Origin: MGBC114844 sp910585855
GTDB lineage: Bacteria > Bacillota > Clostridia > Lachnospirales > Lachnospiraceae
NCBI GenBank assembly: GCA_965646165.1
Contig: CBFFYP010000031.1
Location: 1-43,933 of the forward strand
Direction: 5' to 3'
DNA length: 43,933 bases
Shown: in pieces, positions 25,357-33,669 of the stretch
Layout of the letters: every line of letters begins with the position of its first letter
How positions within the stretch are numbered: position 1 is the stretch's first letter
The notes under the pieces: generated by a model
The model's input: only the letters and a program-made list of their open reading frames with translations
Databases searched by the model: none
Told to the model about the DNA's origin: nothing
Program-made: the position numbers and the translations under genes

Positions 25357-26202
25357 TTATTTTATAGACTTTCCATCTCTTCTTCTAATGATTAATTTAT
25401 CCGAACTCTTCTTTTTCTTTCTTGTCTTTAAACCAAGAGCTGGCTTACCCCAAGGAGTAACAGGACCAGAACGACCGATACCTGTCTTACCTTCACCACC
25501 ACCATGCGGATGGTCATTCGGATTCATAACAGAACCACGAACTGTAGGACGGATACCCATATGACGCTTACGCCCTGCTTTACCAATATTGATTAAGTCA
25601 TGTTCAATATTTCCTACCTGTCCAATCGTTGCACGGCACTGAATCGGAACCATTCTCATCTCACCGGACGGAAGACGCAATGTTGCATATTTTCCTTCTT
25701 TTGCCATTAACTGCGCACTGTTACCGGCAGAACGAACTAACTGACCACCTCTTCCCGGCATCAATTCAATATTGTGAATTTCTGTACCAACCGGAATATT
25801 AGCAAGCGGCAGACAATTTCCAACTCTGATTTCTGCATTTTCTCCGTTTTCTACGATCATACCGTCTGTCAGTCCAAGTGGTGCAAGAATATAAGACTTC
25901 GTACCATCTGCATAACAAATCAAAGCAATATTTGCTGTTCTGTTTGGATCATATTCGATTCCAATTACCTTTGCTGGAATTCCATCCTTTGCATTTCTTT
26001 TAAAATCAACCAATCTATATTTTCTTCTAGACCCGCCTCCACGATGTCTTACTGTAATTTTACCCTGATTATTCCGACCAGATTTCTTATTCAAAGAAAC
26101 AACTAATGATTTTTCTGGTGTTTTCTTTGTAATTTCCTTAAAATCTGAACCTGTCATATTTCTTCTAGAAGGTGTATATGGGTTATATTTTTTAATTCCC
26201 AT
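25357..26202 (-). CDS. rplB: Ribosomal protein L2
   Basis: 281 residues from ATG 26202, 8 nt after AGGAG; the in-frame TTG at 26220 precedes the SD. MGIKKYNPYTPSRRNMTGSDF, GRNNQGKITVRHRGGG, and the peptidyl-transferase-centre motif PNDHPHGGGEGKTGIGR are typical. 15 nt before rpsS. Confidence 0.98.
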   Translation of the reverse strand: MGIKKYNPYTPSRRNMTGSDFKEITKKTPEKSLVVSLNKKSGRNNQGKITVRHRGGGSRRKYRLVDFKRNAKDGIPAKVIGIEYDPNRTANIALICYADGTKSYILAPLGLTDGMIVENGENAEIRVGNCLPLANIPVGTEIHNIELMPGRGGQLVRSAGNSAQLMAKEGKYATLRLPSGEMRMVPIQCRATIGQVGNIEHDLINIGKAGRKRHMGIRPTVRGSVMNPNDHPHGGGEGKTGIGRSGPVTPWGKPALGLKTRKKKKSSDKLIIRRRDGKSIK

Positions 26203-26321
26203 TAGGTTCACTCCTTTCAACTACTATGCGCATATTTTGCGTATCTTGTAATCTTTCTACGGCATCAATAGTGTTCTGATGCCTGCTATAATCATCTGTC
26301 TGTTATTCTTTTATAAAAAGC

Positions 26322-26621
26322 CTACAGACTGCCAAATACTTCAATTTCTTTGCTGTCTTCTGTTAATTTTACGATTGCTTTCTTTCTCTTAGCAGTTTTT
26401 CCAACTGTTCTGCCACGTCTTTTGGACTTTCCGTCCATATTCATCGTATTGACACGTTCTACCTTTGTTCCTTCGAACATTTTTTCTACTGCTTCTTTAA
26501 TCATTGTTTTATTTGCTTCTGGATGAACAAGGAATGTATACTCCCGATCCGCCATAGCATTCATACTTTTTTCAGTAATCACTGGTTTGAGGATAACATC
26601 ATAATACTGAATATTTGCCAT
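26322..26621 (-). CDS. rplW: Ribosomal protein L23
   Basis: 99 residues. DVILKPVITEKSMNAM, EYTFLVHPEANKTMIKEAVEKMF, TMNMDGKSKRRGRTVGKTAKRKKAIV. Docking site for signal recognition particle and trigger factor at the exit. ATG overlaps the rplD stop. The 119-nt gap to rplB holds no gene. Confidence 0.98.
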   Translation of the reverse strand: MANIQYYDVILKPVITEKSMNAMADREYTFLVHPEANKTMIKEAVEKMFEGTKVERVNTMNMDGKSKRRGRTVGKTAKRKKAIVKLTEDSKEIEVFGSL

Positions 26622-27241
26622 TATGCATACACCTCCTCAATTTTCTTAACGGCATCCTTTGTTACAATCATAGTATTGTACTTTAAAATATCATATACAT
26701 TGATTGTATTGGTTAATGCAGTCCGCACATTTGGAATGTTTCTTGCAGACAAAATAACATTTTCATTCTTTTCACTTAATACCACTAAAGCTTTGTTTAC
26801 TTTTAAATTATTTAAAACATTCTGCATTTTTTTCGTTTTAATTTCATCAAACTTTAACTCATCCAACACAATCAGCTTATTTTCTAACACTCTGGATGTT
26901 AAAACGGACTTTAATGCGCCTGCCTTTTCTTTCCGATTCATCTTAAAGGAATAATCTCTTGGCTTTGGAGCAAATACCACTCCGCCTCCTGTCCACTGCG
27001 GTGCTCGTGTTGAACCCTGTCTTGCATGACCTGTTCCTTTCTGTCTCCACGGCTTCTTTCCGCCGCCACGCACTTCTGCACGAGTTTTTGCACTCTGTGT
27101 ACCCTGACGCTTATTTGCAAGCTGGTTTACCACTGCCATATGCACAAGATGTTCATTTACTTTTACACCAAATACAGAATCATCCAACTCGATTTCGCCA
27201 ACCTGATTTCCTTCCATATTGTAAACAGATACTTTTGCCAT
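26621..27241 (-). CDS. rplD: Ribosomal protein L4
   Basis: 206 residues. The extended tunnel loop (KTRAEVRGGGKKPWRQKGTGHARQGSTRAPQWTGGGVVFAPKPRDY) is clear. In enterobacteria L4 represses the S10 operon; whether it does so here cannot be told. 30 nt after rplC. Confidence 0.98.
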   Translation of the reverse strand: MAKVSVYNMEGNQVGEIELDDSVFGVKVNEHLVHMAVVNQLANKRQGTQSAKTRAEVRGGGKKPWRQKGTGHARQGSTRAPQWTGGGVVFAPKPRDYSFKMNRKEKAGALKSVLTSRVLENKLIVLDELKFDEIKTKKMQNVLNNLKVNKALVVLSEKNENVILSARNIPNVRTALTNTINVYDILKYNTMIVTKDAVKKIEEVYA

Positions 27242-27271
27242 CTGTGTGTTCCTCCTTCCTTTATAAAAGCA

Positions 27272-27904
27272 TTAGTTCGCCTTTACTGACTCTTTTAATG
27301 TTACTAAACATTTCTTAGGTCCGGGTACTGCCCCTTTCACTAAGATTAAATTATTTGCTGCATCTACTCTAACGATTTCAAGATTTTGAATTGTCACCTT
27401 CTTGCCACCCATATGACCCGGCATCCCTTTTCCTTTGAATACACGACCCGGTGTTGTAGCAGGACCGTTAGAACCTTGATGACGATGGAATTTGGAACCA
27501 TGAGTCATAGGTCCTCTGTGCTGACCATGTCTTTTGATTGCACCCTGAAATCCCTTTCCTTTAGAAATTGCAGTTGCATCAATTTTATCGCCTTCTGCAA
27601 AAATATCTGCTTTAATTTCAGCCTTTACTGCATATTCGGAAGCATTTTCCAATTTCAATTCTCTGATATATCTTTTATAAGATACACCAGCCTTATCAAA
27701 ATGCCCCTTCATCGGCTTATTTACTAACTTTTCTTTTTTATCAACAAATCCGACCTGTACTGCTGCATAACCGTCATTCTCTACGGTCTTAACCTGTGTT
27801 ACTACACAAGGTCCAGCCTGTAATACAGTTACCGGTGTCAAAACGCCAGACTCACTGAAAATCTGTGTCATTCCGACTTTTGTAGCTAAAATCGCTTTCT
27901 TCAT
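27272..27904 (-). CDS. rplC: Ribosomal protein L3
   Basis: 210 residues. MKKAILATKVGMTQIFSESGVLTPVTV, KGKGFQGAIKRHGQHRGPMTHGSKFHRHQGS and GRVFKGKGMPGHMGGKKVTIQNL are typical. 50S assembly initiator. AGGAGG SD at 8 nt. Confidence 0.98.
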   Translation of the reverse strand: MKKAILATKVGMTQIFSESGVLTPVTVLQAGPCVVTQVKTVENDGYAAVQVGFVDKKEKLVNKPMKGHFDKAGVSYKRYIRELKLENASEYAVKAEIKADIFAEGDKIDATAISKGKGFQGAIKRHGQHRGPMTHGSKFHRHQGSNGPATTPGRVFKGKGMPGHMGGKKVTIQNLEIVRVDAANNLILVKGAVPGPKKCLVTLKESVKAN

Positions 27905-28121
27905 TCTTCTTACCTCCTGTTTTATCTACAGCGGATTGCGGAACTCTATGCCGTAATCATCCTAGAAAGCCCAACTTCCGGAAAAGATTTTCCTTCTGTA
28001 ACACAACAGTTCTCCCTTTTGATCGCTGCTGTGAAATATAAGTGGAACACTTGAGAGGTGTTGCTTTTATATTGAAATCCTTCAGGACTATTGCTTTCTT
28101 TTTTCTTAATTTTTATACAGC
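27905..28121 (-). promoter_or_regulatory. rpsJ-rplC intercistronic region
   Basis: 217 nt without a gene, unusually long for this cluster. The minus strand has short stems (AACAC/GTGTT around CTCTCAA, and a CCGGAAG-type segment). Untranslated leader or autoregulatory target is possible, but nothing definite can be named. Confidence 0.3.
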
Positions 28122-28433
28122 TTATTTTACTTTGATATCAATATAAACACCTGCAGGCATCTCTAACCTTTGCAGTGACTCGATCGTCTTCTGTGTAGGT
28201 GCAATAATATCAATCAATCTCTTATGTGTCCTTTGCTCGAACTGCTCTCTTGAATCCTTATATTTGTGTACTGCTCTTAGAATTGTAACTACTTCTTTCT
28301 TTGTCGGCAACGGTACTGGTCCGCTTACCTGTGAGCCTGTCTTCTTTACAGTCTCGATAATTTTTCCTGCTGACTGATCCACTAACTTGTGATCGTAAGC
28401 CTTTAATGTGATTCGCATTACTTGACTTGCCAT
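28122..28433 (-). CDS. rpsJ: Ribosomal protein S10
   Basis: 103 residues from ATG 28433, behind AAGGAGG; the frame to 28508 is untranslated leader. MRITLKAYDHKLVDQSAGKIIETVKKTGSQVSGPVPLPTKKEVVTILRAVHKYKDSREQFEQRTHKRLIDI is typical. First gene of the cluster. The str genes (rpsL, rpsG, fusA, tuf) that often precede it are absent, replaced by repeats. Confidence 0.98.
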   Translation of the reverse strand: MASQVMRITLKAYDHKLVDQSAGKIIETVKKTGSQVSGPVPLPTKKEVVTILRAVHKYKDSREQFEQRTHKRLIDIIAPTQKTIESLQRLEMPAGVYIDIKVK

Positions 28434-28734
28434 AAAAAAAGCCGCCTCCTTTTCGCACTTTAAATCAGTACGACAAGCGGTGACTGTACACTTCTCCGGG
28501 TGTATCAAACAGACTAATTTTTTCCCATCTGTTCTCTTCCATCCTCTTCGGTTTCCGATTCCCGGTTGTTTCTACTTGTGTTCTCGTAGATGTTATTTCG
28601 TACAGTGACTTGTCGCCAGTTTCCTAACTTGACATTCGCTCCACGGAAAACCTGCCATTTGGCAGCAACCTCACGCTTCATCGCTATCATGCCACAGCAA
28701 GTTATACTATACCTCATTCTTTTGGAAAATGCAA
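28434..28734 (-). promoter_or_regulatory. rpsJ promoter and long leader
   Basis: Minus-strand promoter: TTGCAT (28729-28734), 17-nt spacer, TATAGT (28706-28711). Transcription would start near 28699, giving a leader of about 265 nt. Within the leader, CGACAAG and CTTGTCG (near the SD) form a possible long-range stem, and GTGTACAGTCAC repeats in part the earlier GTCACTGTAC. This is compatible with an r-protein autoregulatory leader. Frames on the minus strand here (28514-28849) are not considered genes. Confidence 0.6.
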
Positions 28735-28792
28735 GTAGTTTTTGAAAAATTTTTATAAATTTCCTCTGAATATAGGAACGTTGAATCCAAAG

Positions 28793-29153
28793 CCGGACGC
28801 CGGATTTCGAAATGGCAGGCAGCCTGCTGTTCCGATCTCCAAAAAGCAAGAAGTTCTAAGGCTTCTGTCCACAAGCTCATCCACCCGGACGAACCGGGGC
28901 GCAATTCGCCCGCACCGCAAACCAAAAGTTACTAATATACGAAACGATTCTACCAACCATAAAATGCATCCTTCTCTTATCTACTGCGGGCTAAACACGC
29001 CCCTTTTTTTGCACACACTGCATGAAAGCAGTATGTGCAAAAAATCCTAGGTTTTTAACAGAAGCCTAAGAACCTCTAGCTTTTTTCCGAAGTCACTGCA
29101 GGCTGCCTGCCATTTCGAAATCCGGCTGTTTTTTGACCCCGAAACGAAAAAAA
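28793..29153 (-). repeat. Dispersed hairpin repeat, copy C (full length)
   Basis: Reverse orientation: tail CCGGACGCC (28793-28801), head GGCTGTTTTTTGACCCCG (29124-29141). Arms: GGATTTCGAAATGGCAGGCA (28802-28821) pairs exactly with its complement at about 29104-29123. The arm sequence differs from copies A, B, D, E and G. Central hairpin at about 28998-29045 (CACACTGC/GCAGTATGTG). It faces copy D across 29154-29377, which contains no gene. Confidence 0.8.
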
Positions 29154-29547
29154 ATACCAATCACTTCAATGACATATCTACATTAGCGTGTACATAAAAA
29201 AATGACTGATAATTAGTTTCAGTCACTAACCTAAAAAGTTACAAGTAAAATAAGTATCTCTGCTATATAAAGTTATTTTTCCAAGACAAATTTGGCATTT
29301 TCAAGATCCGCTCAAATTATCTCAACTAATGTCACTTGGACAATGATGCATAAATTTTCTTCCTTGCTTTTTTTATTTTTTCTAAAGCCAAGAAACAGTC
29401 AGATGCGAACCCCCTAGGCAGACTGCAGTGACTTTGGAAAAAAGTTAGAAGTTCTTAACTTCTGCTAGAAAACCTAAGAGCCTGTCTAATATCTTTTCAT
29501 TTTCTTCCCAATGTGTTATAATAGCAAAAAAAGAAGGGAGAAAATCC

Positions 29548-29835
29548 ATGCATCATTATCCAAGTGACATTAGTCGAGAACAATTTGAGTTAATTCGAGA
29601 GGATTTGGAAAACGCCAAAAAGAAAACTCGTCCTAGAAAAACGGACTTATATGATATATTTTGTGCCATTCTTTACTTGCTAAAAGGAGGAATTCAGTGG
29701 CGAATGTTACCTTCTGATTTTCCAAATTGGAAATTAGTTTATTACTATTTTACCATTTGGTCAAAACCAGATAAAACGGGAGAAAGCCTTCTGGATCGAG
29801 TCTTAAAAAAAATAGATCGCTCGATTTCGGAATGA
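29548..29835 (+). CDS. IS5-family transposase, N-terminal frame (orfA)
   Basis: 95 residues: YPSDISREQFELIREDLENAKKK, then DLYDIFCAILYLLKGGIQWRMLPSDFPNWKLVYYYFTIW, the N-terminal DNA-binding region of IS5-group transposases (DUF4096 type). SD AGAAGGGAG upstream. The frame ends at TGA 29833-29835; the rest of the transposase continues in the +1 frame (29816-30337). An A8 run lies at 29805-29812 just before the frames overlap, but stop codons in the second frame (TAA 29804, TAG 29813) place any shift after 29815. Confidence 0.85.
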   Translation: MHHYPSDISREQFELIREDLENAKKKTRPRKTDLYDIFCAILYLLKGGIQWRMLPSDFPNWKLVYYYFTIWSKPDKTGESLLDRVLKKIDRSISE

Positions 29836-30337
29836 ATTTCTCAAAAAAGACAGGCCTTCTCTTGGGATAATTGATGCAAAAAGTATTAAAAATACGAACC
29901 TTGCAGAAGAAAAAGGATACGACAACCATAAAAAAGTTTCTGGGATCAAACTGCATATGGTAGTGGATACGTTGGGTCTTCCACATGCCCTTTTTGTCAG
30001 TAAGGCTTCTATGACCGATCGGAAGGGTGCGATTTCGATGATCGAATGTCAGAAAGATTCTCTTTGCTCGATGGAAACATTTCTTGTAGATGGAGGATAT
30101 ATGGGAGAAACTTTTGCAAAGGAAGTACAAACCCTTCTTCCACATGCAAAAGTGGAAGTGGTGAAACGGGATGAACTTCATACCTTTCAGGTGCTTCCCA
30201 AACGTTGGGTAGTGGAGCGTTCGTTTGGGTGGCTGGAACAGAATCGTCGTTTGTGGAAGAATTGTGAAAGGAAGTTGCATACTTCTTTGGAAATGACTGT
30301 TTTGGCATTTCTTTTTCTTCTTCTTAAAAGATATTAG
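29816..30337 (+). CDS. IS5-family transposase, C-terminal frame (orfB, DDE domain)
   Basis: Read from the point where the second frame opens; it has no start codon of its own before ATG 29957. All three catalytic acidic residues are present: Asp in LGIIDAKSIKN, Asp in FLVDGGYMGE, and Glu in RWVVERSFGWLEQNRRLWKNCER. The frame is +1 relative to orfA, so full-length transposase needs a +1 (or -2) ribosomal frameshift in 29816-29835, or the gene is broken by a small indel. The intact DDE set favours programmed frameshifting or very recent damage. Confidence 0.75.
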   Translation: MARFRNEFLKKDRPSLGIIDAKSIKNTNLAEEKGYDNHKKVSGIKLHMVVDTLGLPHALFVSKASMTDRKGAISMIECQKDSLCSMETFLVDGGYMGETFAKEVQTLLPHAKVEVVKRDELHTFQVLPKRWVVERSFGWLEQNRRLWKNCERKLHTSLEMTVLAFLFLLLKRY

Positions 30338-30673
30338 ACAGGCTCTAAGATTTTTTGCATATCCTGCTTCCATGCAGGGTATGCAAAAAAAGGGGCGTGT
30401 TTAGCCCGCAGTATATAAGAGAAGGTTACATTTTACAACTGGCAGAATCGTTTCGTATAGCAATAACCTTTGGCCTGCCGTGCGGGCGAATTGCGCCCCG
30501 GTCTGTCCGGTTGGATGCACTGTCATGCAGAAGTTTTAGAACTTCTTACTTTTTGGAAACCGGAACAGCAGGATGCCTAGGGGGTTCGCATCTGGCGTCC
30601 TCTTGGAAAAAAATTATTATAAAATTAACACATATCAAAATACGAAACCAACTCTTCATTTTGCGGTTAATAA

Positions 30674-30726
30674 TCCTAGCGGAAAGCGGACTCGGAATAG
30701 ACCTTCCTCCCGCTTTCTGCATCCCC
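30674..30726 (+). repeat. Relic of short hairpin repeat, R2d
   Basis: The minus strand reads GGGGATGCAGAAAGCGGG, then AGGAAGGTCTATTCCGAGTC, then CGCTTTCCGCTAGGATT. It keeps the R2 core GGTCTAYTCCGAGYCCGCT and forms its own stem (AGAAAGCGG / CCGCTTTCC). It lies 14 nt 3' of the oppF stop and would be in the opp transcript's 3' end. It lacks a T-tract, so it is not an obvious intrinsic terminator. Confidence 0.5.
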
Positions 30727-30740
30727 ATCTGATTTTCTTC

Positions 30741-31679
30741 CTACCCCTTACGAATCTCCTTCCGATACCCATCCAATTCCTTCTGATTTGCATAGATAAA
30801 ATGCCCCGGCAAAATCTCATTCCAAACCGGTTTATCCGAACTATAATCATGCATAGAAGGATTATAAACCAAAAGCTTTTTCTTTTTCTCTATCTCTGGA
30901 TCCGGAATCGGCACTGCAGACAGCAACGCCTTTGTATAAGGATGCAGCGGATGCAAAAACAATTCCTCTGCCTCTGCCAATTCCACAATCCGCCCTTTAT
31001 GAATTACAGCAATTCGATCCGAAATAAACCGAACTACCGACAAATCATGAGCAATAAACAAGTAAGTCAGTCCTCTTGACTTTTTTAACTGATTTAAAAG
31101 ATTTAATACCTGTGCCCGAATGGAAACATCCAATGCAGAAATTGGTTCATCCGCTACCACAAATTCTGGCTGCATAATCAATGCCCGGGCAATTCCAATA
31201 CGCTGTCTTTGCCCACCAGAAAATTCATGAGGAAACCGGGAAGCAAACTCCGGCAAAAGCCCAACCTCACGCAATGCCTTTTGTACTAACTCAGAACGTT
31301 CCTGCGGCGACTTACAGATATTAAAGTTAATCAAGCCCTCTGAAATAATATATTCTACCTTTGCACGCTCATTTAAGGAAGCCATTGGATCTTGAAAAAT
31401 CATCTGGCAGTTTTTAATGACCTCCCGATCCAATTCTTTCGAGATTTTGCCATTAATCTTTCTTCCTTTATATAAAATCTCACCTCTCGTTGTCGGATTA
31501 ATCCGCACAATCGCACGTCCAATTGTAGTTTTTCCCGAACCAGATTCTCCTACAATCGAAAAAGTTTCACCACGGTAAATATCAAAATTGACATCATCCA
31601 CAGCTACAAATTTTTTTCTTCCCTCTCCGAACGTAATCTGAAGATCTTTTACTTCTATCAATTTTTCTCTTTCAGCCAT
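30741..31679 (-). CDS. oppF: Oligopeptide ABC transporter ATPase OppF
   Basis: 312 residues. Walker A GESGSGKTT (about 41-49), Q-loop FQDPMASLN, signature FSGGQRQRIGIARAL, Walker B FVVADEPISALD, switch IAHDLSVV. The C-terminal PLHPYTKALLSAVPIPDPE segment is the oligopeptide/dipeptide transporter tail; downstream the Cys cluster seen in some [4Fe-4S]-bearing Opp/Dpp ATPases is absent. Pairs with OppD to drive peptide import. Last gene of the operon, 4 nt after oppD. Confidence 0.93.
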   Translation of the reverse strand: MAEREKLIEVKDLQITFGEGRKKFVAVDDVNFDIYRGETFSIVGESGSGKTTIGRAIVRINPTTRGEILYKGRKINGKISKELDREVIKNCQMIFQDPMASLNERAKVEYIISEGLINFNICKSPQERSELVQKALREVGLLPEFASRFPHEFSGGQRQRIGIARALIMQPEFVVADEPISALDVSIRAQVLNLLNQLKKSRGLTYLFIAHDLSVVRFISDRIAVIHKGRIVELAEAEELFLHPLHPYTKALLSAVPIPDPEIEKKKKLLVYNPSMHDYSSDKPVWNEILPGHFIYANQKELDGYRKEIRKG

Positions 31680-31683
31680 AGCT

Positions 31684-32724
31684 CTATCCTTTCGCTTTCA
31701 TTTTAGAGCGCAGTGCCTGTATTGATTTTGGCCGCTCCATCTTCGGCGCTCTCGGATCTAGCAGCCATGTCTTTGCCTTATGTGTTTCCGTTATATCAAA
31801 GTATGGAGGTGCTTTTACAAAATCAATCTTCATTGCGTATTTATTTCTTGGTGCAAATGCATCTCCTACAATCTCATTATAAAGATTTGGCGGAGTTCCG
31901 TCAATCGTTGGCAAATCCTCTCCTTTTACACCAAGCTGCGGAAGTGCTGACAACAGCGCCCATGTATATGGATGCCATGCATCATAAAAGACTTCATCCA
32001 CTTTTCCAATTTCTACAATCTCTCCGGCATACATTACAGCTACCCGATCCGCTACATTTGCTACTACTCCCAAATCATGCGTAATATAAATTACTGTCAT
32101 ATGAAATTCTTTCTGCAAATCTCGAATCAACTGTAATATCTGTGCCTGAATTGTTACATCCAATGCAGTCGTCGGCTCATCACAAATTAAAATCTGCGGA
32201 TGACATGCTACAGCAATCGCAATTACAACACGCTGACGCATCCCTCCCGAAAATTCATGCGGATATTGATTATATCTACGCTCCGGATCTGGAATTCCAA
32301 CTTTTTTTAACATTTCCAATGTCAGCTTTTTAGCTTCCTCTCCTTTGATTCCCTGATGCAGTTCAATCGATTCCTGAATCTGCTTTCCCACCTTTTTTAA
32401 TGGATTTAGAGAAGTCATCGGATCTTGAAATACCATTGCAATCTTTTTTCCACGAATTTTTACCCAATCTGCCTCTTTTTTATACTTTGCAATATCGACT
32501 CCTTCATATAGAATCGATCCGCTTATAATTTCACCGTTTGCATCCAACATTCCGATAAATGATTTTGTAAAAACCGATTTTCCAGAGCCAGATTCTCCTA
32601 CAATTGCCAAAGTTTCTCCCTCGTATAAGTCCAGAGAACATTTTCGGATCGGTTTTAGGCTTCGTCCACGCAAATGAAAGCAAATCTCGATATCTTTTGC
32701 AGATAAAATAGGTTCTTTTGCCAT
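31684..32724 (-). CDS. oppD: Oligopeptide ABC transporter ATPase OppD
   Basis: 346 residues. Walker A GESGSGKSV (about 43-51), Q-loop FQDPMTSLNPL, signature FSGGMRQRVVIAIAV, Walker B ILICDEPTTALD, switch ITHDLGVV. The C-terminal oligopeptide domain has HPYTWALLSALPQLG and IDGTPPNLYNEIVGDAFAPRN; the usual C-R-F/C motif is replaced by PRNKYAM, so the Fe-S or Cys-type tail found in some members is missing. SD GGGGGAGG. 12 nt after oppC. Confidence 0.93.
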   Translation of the reverse strand: MAKEPILSAKDIEICFHLRGRSLKPIRKCSLDLYEGETLAIVGESGSGKSVFTKSFIGMLDANGEIISGSILYEGVDIAKYKKEADWVKIRGKKIAMVFQDPMTSLNPLKKVGKQIQESIELHQGIKGEEAKKLTLEMLKKVGIPDPERRYNQYPHEFSGGMRQRVVIAIAVACHPQILICDEPTTALDVTIQAQILQLIRDLQKEFHMTVIYITHDLGVVANVADRVAVMYAGEIVEIGKVDEVFYDAWHPYTWALLSALPQLGVKGEDLPTIDGTPPNLYNEIVGDAFAPRNKYAMKIDFVKAPPYFDITETHKAKTWLLDPRAPKMERPKSIQALRSKMKAKG

Positions 32725-32736
32725 GTTTCCTCCCCC

Positions 32737-33669
32737 TTATACGTGATTTCTTGGATCGGCTGCATCCGAAAATGCATTTCCAACCAAATAAAAAGTAACA
32801 GTAATCAATGAAACAATCAATGCCGGAAATACCAGCAAATATGGATAATCCAAAAAATATCCTCTGGCATTTCGAAGTAAAATACCAAGTGATGGCGTAT
32901 TAATATCCAAACCAAGTCCCAAATAGGAAAGTGTAGATTCCAATGCTATTGTAGAAGGAATGGACAATGATAATCTTAAAATAATAACACTTAACAAATA
33001 AGGTAGTATATTTTTTATCAAAATCCGATGTAACGGTGTTCCCAAACAGCGAGAAGCCAGATTATACTCCCGATCTCGATACATCATAACCAAATTTCTT
33101 ACATTTCGTGCCATTGGAAGCCATCCAAATGCAATTAATGTAATTGCCATAATTGTAAAACTCTGTCCAATAATCAATGCAACTAATGTCATATAAATAA
33201 TTGTTGGTATATTATTGATGATATTATATAATTCTGTAAAAAACCGATCCAGTCTGCGAACATATCCCCAGATACATCCGATTGTTACACCGACTACACA
33301 TTCACCCAGTGCTACTAATACAGCAAGTTTAATAGAAATCTGAGAAGAAAACCATACTCTTGACCAATAATCACGACCCAGATTATCTGTTCCAAACCAA
33401 AATTCGGAATTAGGACTGATAAATGCTCTTGAAGAATCCGGTTCCATAGAAATATCATATTTGGCAATCGCCAATGCAATAAAAGAAAAAATTAATACCA
33501 GAAAAAATATAATCAATAAAGCGACAGCCGCTTTTTTCTTTAAAAAGTTTTGAAATACTGATTTCCAATAGGAATAATCGGAGTATCCAATCCGCTCCGC
33601 ATTTTCCGCAGAGTACTCAGTAAATTCAAATAATTCGTCTTCATTGTTTGATGTACGATTCGTATCCAT
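32737..33669 (-). CDS. oppC: Oligopeptide ABC transporter permease OppC
   Basis: 310 residues. Long cytoplasmic N-terminus followed by a first membrane helix (about 50-72), then the extracellular loop PNSEFWFGTDNLGRDYWSRVWF typical of OppC/DppC, and five further helices. The EAA coupling loop is RCLGTPLHRILIKNILPYLLSVIILR. The C-terminus ends NAFSDAADPRNH. Its ATG overlaps the oppB stop (TAATG). Confidence 0.93.
   Translation of the reverse strand: MDTNRTSNNEDELFEFTEYSAENAERIGYSDYSYWKSVFQNFLKKKAAVALLIIFFLVLIFSFIALAIAKYDISMEPDSSRAFISPNSEFWFGTDNLGRDYWSRVWFSSQISIKLAVLVALGECVVGVTIGCIWGYVRRLDRFFTELYNIINNIPTIIYMTLVALIIGQSFTIMAITLIAFGWLPMARNVRNLVMMYRDREYNLASRCLGTPLHRILIKNILPYLLSVIILRLSLSIPSTIALESTLSYLGLGLDINTPSLGILLRNARGYFLDYPYLLVFPALIVSLITVTFYLVGNAFSDAADPRNHV

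Larger units (their letters stand above)
29478..30345 (+). mobile_element. IS5-family insertion sequence (868 bp)
   Basis: Terminal inverted repeats are perfect for 20 bp: GAGCCTGTCTAATATCTTTT at the left and its complement at the right. Flanking TAA (29475-29477 and 30346-30348) is a 3-bp target duplication of the TNA type. Size, duplication and two-frame DDE transposase fit the IS1031/IS427 groups of IS5. It is inserted in repeat copy D. The perfect ends and clean duplication suggest recent insertion. Confidence 0.9.
29378..30604 (+). repeat. Dispersed hairpin repeat, copy D, split by an IS
   Basis: Forward orientation: head CCAAGAAACAGTC (29388-29400), tail GGCGTCCTCTT (30594-30604). Outer arms: AGATGCGAACCCCCTAGGCA (29401-29420) pairs with TGCCTAGGGGGTTCGCATCT (30574-30593). 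The IS5-family element 29478-30345 interrupts it at the base of the central hairpin; the rejoined sequence AACCTAAGATTTTTTGC matches copies B and G. Removal of the IS gives about 356 bp, like the other copies. Located 3' of oppF. Confidence 0.85.

Noticed and set aside
28514..28849. 111-codon frame upstream of rpsJ
   Set aside because: It lies in the rpsJ leader and runs past the promoter into upstream DNA; no homology or SD.
29804..29815. A8 slippage as the frameshift site of the IS5 transposase
   Set aside because: The second frame has TAA and TAG codons at or just after the run, so the shift must happen later.
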